64,000 nt of DNA from Oscheius dolichura. Lineage: Eukaryota > Nematoda > Chromadorea > Rhabditida > Rhabditidae. Positions 42,991 through 51,900 of this stretch are shown here, piece after piece (positions within the stretch are counted from its first letter, which is position 1; every line of letters starts with the position of its first letter). Below the pieces are notes generated by a model. The model did not search any database, was not told the DNA's origin, and was given only the letters and a program-made list of their open reading frames with translations. The stretch lies in contig OW051496.1 of assembly GCA_932521035.1 (NCBI GenBank), positions 9,734,001 to 9,798,000 of the forward strand. The letters are read 5' to 3'. A program made the translations under genes and the position numbers.

Positions 42991-45900
42991 ATGTCTAATT
43001 TTCGCCCGCAACCCCAACCATCCTCGGCAGGTCAGCCGTCCAATAGTCTCATGTTTAAGGGGCTACCTCTCGGGTAGGTTGTTTCGCAATTTAGCTTCTA
43101 ACATTTTGTCTGTTAGAGCCGACAGTGGTTCCATTTTGTCGTTCATAAACATAGATCGAATTGCCAAAGGAACAGATGGACAGCCGTTGATTTCCTTCCT
43201 GCCGTTCAAGGAAGGACATAAATATGTGAGAAATTTGGAAACATTTTAAGAAAAATTTTTAAAGAAAAATGCAAAAATAACTTTTACTGACATTGATACC
43301 GCTAAGACTCTTCTCGGCCAGTGGAACCAGCAAAGCCCTCCTTATAGCAAGTACAAGCTAACTGTGAACTATTGGGAAGAGAAGCCAAGAACAAATGGTA
43401 TTTGATGCACCGTTTTGGAGTATTTCCCAATCTTTGCAGATAACGCTCCAGCCGCTAGTAATACTCCAGTAGTCGCTAGAAATGCTCCACTAGCCGCTAG
43501 TAATGCTCCAGTAGCCGCTAGAAATGCTCCAGTAGCCGCTAGAAATGCACCAGTAGCCGCTAGTAATACTCAAGCAACCGCTAGTAAATTAATAACACCA
43601 AGCAACATTATTGTAATACACGGATTACCAGAAAAGTAAGACTGGAATCGTTGTAGTCTGCTTATTATCAATTTCAGTATCACCGTGAGTGACATTTGCT
43701 CTTTTGTTGGCGCCGGGAACATTGCTAGTGGAAACCAATCAGTCAGAATATTCCCGTTAAAGAAGGGGTATGTGAGTTTAACCGGAAATGCCTACAATGT
43801 AAATTCAGCGCACAGCGCGAGTTATGCTAACGTCCATGGCAAACGCCAGAAATTTTATTAAAGATAACGATGACCAGCCTCTGCCCGGACATTACCATAA
43901 ATTGAAAATTACCTATGATGCAAAGAAGATAGGTACAAACGGTATATTAATTAGAAGAGAGAGTATTTCAGGTCCAAAATACGATGATGCTACGGTTAGA
44001 ACTGTAAGTCAAACAGTCGCAGCTGTGTCTAAGAGTGTTTTTATAAAAGGACTCTTTGCAAAGTAGGTTCACCGGAAGAAAAGCTTGATTTGGTTTAGTT
44101 GCACCGAAGACTACCTCATTTCTCTAATTGGTCAGCAGAAAATAGCCAAGAGCAATAAAGGGCGCCGTCTGGTCGACATGTTTCCAAGCAACGTAAGACT
44201 GCATCTTTTCTACGCTCAAAAGCCTTTTAGTCATCGGCTAAAGTCACCTTCAAAACTGATTTCGATGCCCGGATGTTTGTCTCACAATATCATCAGAAGA
44301 CATTTCCGCTCCATGATAAGAACAAACTAACGGTTCAGTTCTGTCTGGAGAAAAAAGGTTTAGATCTCTTTGTCGGTCTTAAGAAAGATACGTGTTCAGA
44401 ACAAAGGGCAGTGAGCAAGCCGATAGTTACGGGGGAAAGGAACTGTCGTGAAGGAGAAGACGTAGATAAAGGTTTATCAGAGAAAAGGGAGGAAATATAT
44501 AGATATTGAAGGGGGAGAATCTTATGTTAGAGAAGGTGTTTGTGTCGTCCCGGGGAGCCCTTTTATAGACCGCCGACAGGGAGGCGGAATAAGACTCACC
44601 CATTATAATTGTGCATAGGGAGGGGGTGAACAATTGGATGAACAAACAAAATAGGAAAGAAGAGAGAAAACACTCTCATTTGAGATACTCGGGACACAAA
44701 GAAAAGAACAACTAGGAGGGAGAGGAAGATATAGGCTAGGTAGAGTTTCCATTCTCCAAAAATATCTAAAGAGAAAGATCCCAGGATATTAGAGACAGGG
44801 AATAAGGAGGGATCGGAATCACTGGTAGTCGGCGCGATGTTGGAGACCTTTCCAGCTTCCACACTGTAGACGATCGACTCCTCCATTATTTCTAGTTGTC
44901 CTTTCAGCATGATCTCCATCTGGTTGGCAGGGCATTTCAGCAGGCAGTTCTCCTCCATATCCTTGCTTCTACTCTGATAGAGAACTGTGCTCACGGTTCC
45001 ATGTCTTGAGCAGGGGATGATGAAGGTCTGTGTCGAACAAATGAGTTCTGCTTGTACTTCATTGAAGTCGGAGAAACAGGTGATGGTTCCAGTAGCTCCA
45101 GTGTTGCACTGTGAGCATCCGTGGAAGGCTGTTATAGTTCCATTACAACTGGCTCGGAATGACTGCAACGATGACTTTAATCCCTTGAAGTTGATCTGGA
45201 TTTGGACAGCAGTAGACGTGGAGATAGAGGCATGGATTCCTTGCTTTCCCGTGGTATAGGGATAGATGGATAATCCTGGCAGCTTGAGGGGCAGAGTCTT
45301 CTCTTTGTTCTTGAACATTTCCTGGTAGTTGATCTTCTTACAGGTGCATTTCATGCTATTCTCATCAGCAGGATAGCACAGGCATGTGTCCGGGTCGAAG
45401 GTGCAGTTGAATTCCAGAGCCTTCCGGAGAGAGGGGCATTGTAGTTGTCCAGCGGTCCCAGCGATGGGGCTCCCAACCAACGAAGGTGGAATCAGGGTCG
45501 TCTGTTGAGTGAGGGTGTTCTGCAGGAAGTGTTCTGAGAGGATCGGCAGCGGAGGTAGAGAGTTGCTCAGCAAGGAGAAGCTCATATTGGGATAAGTCCT
45601 GATCTGAGCTGGCTTGAGAGCTACATAGAAGACGAATGGCTTCTGTCCGGTGAGCGTCAGATTTCCACTAACTCGGACTTGTTGACGGAACATCGGGCAC
45701 GAGAAGGACACATAGGTGTGTCGGGAGGTTGGTCTGGCATAGGTCCGGTAGAACATACATCCGGGGGAGCAGAAGAAGCAGCCACAGCCGGCGCAGCCAC
45801 AGGATTCTCGGCAGTAGGAGTAACCAGGGTACTTGACAGCTTCTTGAGGGAGGTCTTGAAGAGTAGAGTTGACATCGACTCTGGCACAGAAGTCTCCGTG

Positions 45901-48900
45901 GCATTGTCCAACTCGAGGGCATCGTTTCACTGCTACTGTTTCGATTTCGTGTTCCCGGGTGTAGAAGTGCAGCTTTTCGGCGCAGAACAGTTTGACCGTC
46001 GGAACAGAAATCCTGAGTGTACCCATAGTCCGATTTCTGTCATCTTTGAAAGTGAAGCAGGACAGCTTGTTGTTTGGCGTCACAGACAAGATTGTTGAGA
46101 TCGACACTGTGCAAGTTTCTTCTCCGTCCAAGGTGGTGACACATTCTTCAGTCGGGACTTGGAATGATGAAGACAGAGTGCATGCGGAACATGTCGGGAG
46201 GCAGAGAGCGATTATCGCGATGAGTAGTAGCGATTCCCTGTGTCGTTTCCTAGCTTGAGAGCGGGCAGATCGGCGATTCCGGCGAGGGATCTGGACTGGG
46301 CGAAGGAATTTCCTCCAACCGAAGCATAGTAGCCAGCTGAAGGTGTAGACTGGCCATAAGGCTAGGTGAATGAGGAAACGGATAGCTCTGTATCCCATAT
46401 GGCATAACTTGCAGATGGAGAAGATGCCAATGAGGATTATCCATAAGAAGCTGACTTCCAAGATGAATATCTTGCGGGATGTACAGGTCCAGTAGTAAGA
46501 TCCGTAGTCGAGGCAGAAGGTGCAACTTGGGGCAGTGCAGATCGACTCACGAGGGCAGGTCATCTCGGCATGATAGACTAGAGCTCCGTCCTTATAGCTG
46601 AAGAGAGTGAGCATCTTCTTCACAATGACGAATTCTTCTGGGAAGATGTATTCTGACAGCTCTGTAGTGTTGACACATCTTTTTCCAACATCTTCATTCG
46701 ACAGGCAGAAGAAATGAAGAAATCCAGACTCTTCAGAGGTGAATTTCATCGTCCTGGCGGTACAGTTCAGCTCACAGGAGGTGCAGTTCGTCGGAAAAGG
46801 CCGTTGGACGTCGTTGATGTCAGCTGTTACTGTGGCTATCAAACAGAGGAGGCTGATGAAGTAGAGGTAGTTGGGCCGAGGAAGGTTCTGGACACGGGCC
46901 GAGCGTCTTGGCGGATCCTGAGAAGGTTGTGGAGCAGGTAGAGTGAGTTGAGACGAGGTGGTTGAACGGATTTCCATCGGGTACAAGGAGTTCAACGGCC
47001 GTTCAATTTGTGATCGATTGGGCAGCATGACAGTAGCTGAGCGGATTGGAGTTGTAGTCGGCAGGTCTACGATCTTTCCTAGTCTCCACTGGGTTCTCGG
47101 TAGCGTCTTGTCTCCAATAACGACGATGTCTCCGATCTGAGGATGAATGGCGTCTGCGGTGGAGCGTGGATTCCTGTGTTCCGTGGCCAGAGAGTCGTGA
47201 AGGGCAGAGAGGTAATGTCTCCTCCACAGAATCCAGAAGTCATTGGCTCGGCGGATGCTTGCAAGAAGGGCAGCTTGAATAGTGTCTTGTGAGGATAGTC
47301 TGATGCGATAGTCAGGATCTTGAGAGATGTCTTCGAGTTCGGAGGAGATGGCGAACGGGTCTTCTCCAATGCCAGGAATCAAGATGTCGAGGGGTCGAAT
47401 CAAAGAGAATTCCTGGTCCTCAGCGAGATAGGTCAACGGGCGGGAATTCACCGTGGCTTCAGATTCCGTCATGAGTGTCGTGAATTCTTCGAGAGAGAGC
47501 ATCCGTTTGCCAGCTATAGTCTTGAATGACGTCTTGAATAGTCCGACCAGGCGTTCATAGACTCCTCCTTGCCAGGGTGCTTCAGCAACGGTAGTCTTCC
47601 AGATAACCGACTCCAGAGAAGTTCCTTTAAAGATGTCTTCCTTCAGGAGTGACTTGGTGAGGACTAGCTGCGAAGCGTTGTCCGACAGAATGGAAGTAGG
47701 CACTCCTCTCCTAGAAACGAAACGTCTGAGAGCCAGGACGAAGTGTTGTGTGGAGAGGGAGGTAGTTGCTTCACAGTGGATAGCTCTTGATGCCATGCAA
47801 GTGAAGAGAAGCACCCATACCTTCTTTGCTAAGTTGTCTTCAGCTCGGTAGAGGAAGGGTCCTATGTAATCCAGCCCTAGATGAGTGAAAGGGCGAGATG
47901 GGGTCATCCTAGTCCAGGGCAGCTCCGGCATCTCCGGGAGCGCGAACGGCTTGGCACTGTGACGGCGACATTTGTAGCAGTAGTGGTGAATGGTACTTTT
48001 GACGAGACTTCTTGCTTTAGGACTCCAGGAGTTCGTCCTGAACTTGGCCAACGTAGTCGTGTATGAAGCGTGGGACAGCTGCTCGTGACAGTGGAGAATC
48101 CAGAGGCGTGTAATCAGGCTTGCTCGAGGGAGGTAGATCAACATCTCCGAGCGGATAGAGTCCGTCCTTGATTTAATCCTCCAGAGTTCATCACGGGAGT
48201 CGTATTCCAAATTGTAGAGGCGAATTGTCTTCAGGTCCGGCGGATGAGTCTTCTGAGCTTGACGTATGAGAGCTAGGTCTATTCGGCGTCCAATCCAGTT
48301 CCGAAACTCCCAAAATGAAGTGACAGGAGGGCACGATTTCAGGCGGGGAATGAACTGCTGCAGCAGGCGGATCTTTGACGTAGCGGTAATCATCTTGGCT
48401 ATCATGAAGAACATCAGCATCATGTAGACAGTGCGAAGCTTACTGAAACTGCTCACTGATTCCAAAGGGACTAGGGGCGGGAGGATCTTCTGCGGCTGGT
48501 CCACCACCGGATAACTGTCCTCTACGGCCATCAGCGTTGTTTGAATGGAGTTGTGGAGGTCCGTATCTATTTCCAGAGTTGACTTCAGCAAGAACGGAGG
48601 TCCATTGAACCATAGAGCAGAGTCCTTCAGCTCCGAAGGCGTACATCCACGGCTGAGGATGTCGGCAGGGTTGATTTTGGTTCCCACATGTTGGAAGACA
48701 ATACTGAATGGCGCATTGAGGATCTCATTCAGCCGATATTGGACGAAGACTGCTTGGTCCTTGCCAGATCGGATCCATCCCAACACGCAAGACGAGTCAG
48801 TCCAGAGGAAGTGTTCCGAGATATCCAATTTGAGACTCTCATGGACGAATTTGAGAGCTCGGACTCCTACCAGACAGGCCATTAATTCCAGACGGGGAAT

Positions 48901-51900
48901 TGTCATCTTATCCTTGGGGGCCAGACGGGACTTGGCAAAGAGAAGAGCGGTTTCCAGCTTGTCAGTGTCTTTGTTGACGTATCTGAGGTAGATGCAGCTT
49001 CCGTATGCGTATCCTGAGGCATCAACGAACGCGTGTAGTTCCATCGGCTTGGTCTTGTCCATTGGGATGCAGCGGTTGAGTTTGAATGACACAGGAGACC
49101 AGTCTCTCAGTATGCTCCTCCATTTGGCAGCTAATTCTGGTGGCAGTTCGTCGGACCAGTTGAGATGTTCTTTCCACAGGTTCTGCAGGAACAGCTTCAA
49201 GGGAACGAGCAGGGGAGAGAGATGTCCGAGTGGGTCAAACAGGGAGGCGGTGAACGACAGAATTGTCTTCTTTGTGCAGCGAAGGTGGTTGAATTCCGAC
49301 AGTCGGTATGAAAGGGTGTCAGTCACCGTGTTCCAGGGAATTCCAAGCATTTTGATCGTCGGCGGCGGATCTTCTTGTTGAGCTCGGAAGTAGTTGTTCA
49401 AAGCGGCTGAATTGGAGACAAAATCACGGAGATTCATTGCTGCTTCAGCGAATATCTCCTTGCTGACGTGGAATTTGACGATGGCTTCCTCCACGTTGTC
49501 AGCTCCAAGCAAGACATTGTCGACGTAGAGATTTTCCAGAATCTCCTTCGAGAGAGGGCAGTTGGAGTTGGTCAAGTGGTGATGGATGGTACCGGAGAGC
49601 AGAAACGGCGAAGAGATTACTCCAAAAGGAACTCTGGTGAAGCGGTAGATCTGGATGTTGGTCGGAGTCACTTCTTGGTCCAGGTTCTTGATCCAGAGAA
49701 AGCGAGTTGCTTCCCGGTCAGGTTCCCGAAGTTCCACTTGCAAGAAAGCCTTCTCCAGGTCGCTGATGATGGCAATGGGGTAGAGTCTCCAGCGGAGTAG
49801 GACTTGACCGATCAGAGGTAGTAGCACAGGACCTCTGTGTAGGCATTCATTCAGGGATTTGGATCCTTTCATCTTTGAGGAGGCGTCGCCGACAATTCTC
49901 AATTTCTTTTCCGTGAGAACGGGGTGATGAGGAATGTAGTGGATTAAACTCGAGTCCGGCATCTTGTTGATGTCTACCTTCTCAATGATTCCTAGTCGTA
50001 AATATTCTTGAAGAGCATCATCGTAGCGTTCCAGCAGCGAGCGGTCTCCTGGCTTGGTAAATTCAGGATCTCGTCGTTTTAGCATGTCGACGACCGATTT
50101 CAAGCGACGTAAACACAGAGCATAATTGGAGAAGAGGCAGGGTTCGGATGGGCTCTTCCATGGCCATCCGACTTGATATCGACCGTCTTCTGTGTACCGG
50201 ATGGTCGATTCGAAGATCTTCTGAGCTTCCATGTCGTCATTGGAGAGGGGATCGTCCATGATTCCTATTGCTTCAAGTGACGAAAACTTTTGCAGCAAAT
50301 CGGAGAGATGAGCGTAGCTGGGATCGGGAACAAGATCTTCTGATTTGTGGCCGTCGAGACAGTCGTGTAGGCCAAGAAGTGTAGTTTCTTCTAGCTCTGG
50401 GGCATCCTCCAGGATGTCATCCAATGCCATGAACACAGAAGGGAGGGAGTGAGTCTTCAAGTTTCCGGCTCCCGTTAGAATCTTGCCAATGCGGGTGTTG
50501 AGCAGGGTAAATCCGGAAGGAAGGCTCATCGGAATAGTCCCTTCGCACAGTTGCCAGAAGTAGTCGGCGCCAATCAGTAGGACGGGGTTCACAGTGGCAC
50601 AAGGAATCTGGAGCGAACTTTCTGCTCGTAGTTTGGCTAGCAATTCCGGGCGGAACTGGGCTTGGTTCATCTTGCTGACCGGCTGATCCATTGTAGTTGC
50701 CACCACGTTGATTCTTTCTCCATCGTTGAGGTGCAGGGTGAAGCTGACCATTTGTCCGTCGACTGTTACTGGCTCCTGTTGTCCAAACACGTTGATGCGG
50801 AGTCTCTCGTTCTTCAGCACAGGTAGATCCAGTGTCTCCGCTGTTTGTTTCCAGATATATGTCCTGCTACTTCCGGAATCCAGGAAGGCAGTGACGTGTG
50901 ATCCATTCCAGGGTGATTCGGGATGATCAATGATTACATCAGCACACATCATTAAGACGGTCTTATTAGTATTCTCCTCGGGTCTCTGTTGATTATGCAC
51001 GACTATATTGTTCTCCGGAGTGTTCACGTGCATGGCAGACTCAACGATACCGTAACTGTTTTCGGTCTCTTCTTCGCAAACACTGTCCACTTGAGTTTCC
51101 TCCACGCTCATGTGGGTGTTGGGCTTCTGTGCAGGATATGTTCTTCTGACAGGGAACGAGTCTGCTTTCTGGGAAGGTTTGGACTTTTCCACCACTGGGA
51201 TCTTCTGAGTAGTAGGTCTGGCTTCGTGAGAAGTCTTCGAAGTGGCAGTAACCTGGTTCTTGGGGCAGATGCTCGAGTGATGTCGTTCTTCACAGTGATA
51301 GCAGTGTCGTCTGCGGCATTCCTTAGCTGAATGTCCTCTTCTCAGGCAGTTGAAGCAGCAGCGTTTCTCCTGTAGGATTGCTTTCTTGTCGGCAATCTTC
51401 ATTCGGCACTGGAAGGAGACGTGTTCTGAAGCACCGCAGTAGAGACAGGAGATTGATCTTCTGGGCTGGGTCGTTCCAGACTCCCGGGTCCGAGGGGGAG
51501 ACGGAGTAGTTGGAAGGTCCAATACATCCTGATTGGACTGTCGAGGCGGTTTGTGTTGACGGAGATTGTTGAGCTGAGCAGGAGCGAATGGATTGTTATC
51601 ATCGTAGTTCCGTTCAATCTGTAGCTGGAGTTTGATGATCTTCCCGATGAGATTCAGCAGAACGTCTGTTGTCGGAGTGACGCCATCGGTCCGAGAGAAG
51701 ACTTTGTCCATGATGAACTTGGGGAATTTGCTCTCGATGATCTGAGCATACATGACGTCCTTGACAGACTCTCCGCAGTTGTCCAACTGGGCGTAGAGTT
51801 GCATCATCTCGATGTAGGATGCATGAGTCTCCTCCAAAGTGGCAGTCCGAACACGGAAGGAAAGGAAATTTGACCGTAGTTTGTGTTTGATCGCATGGAT

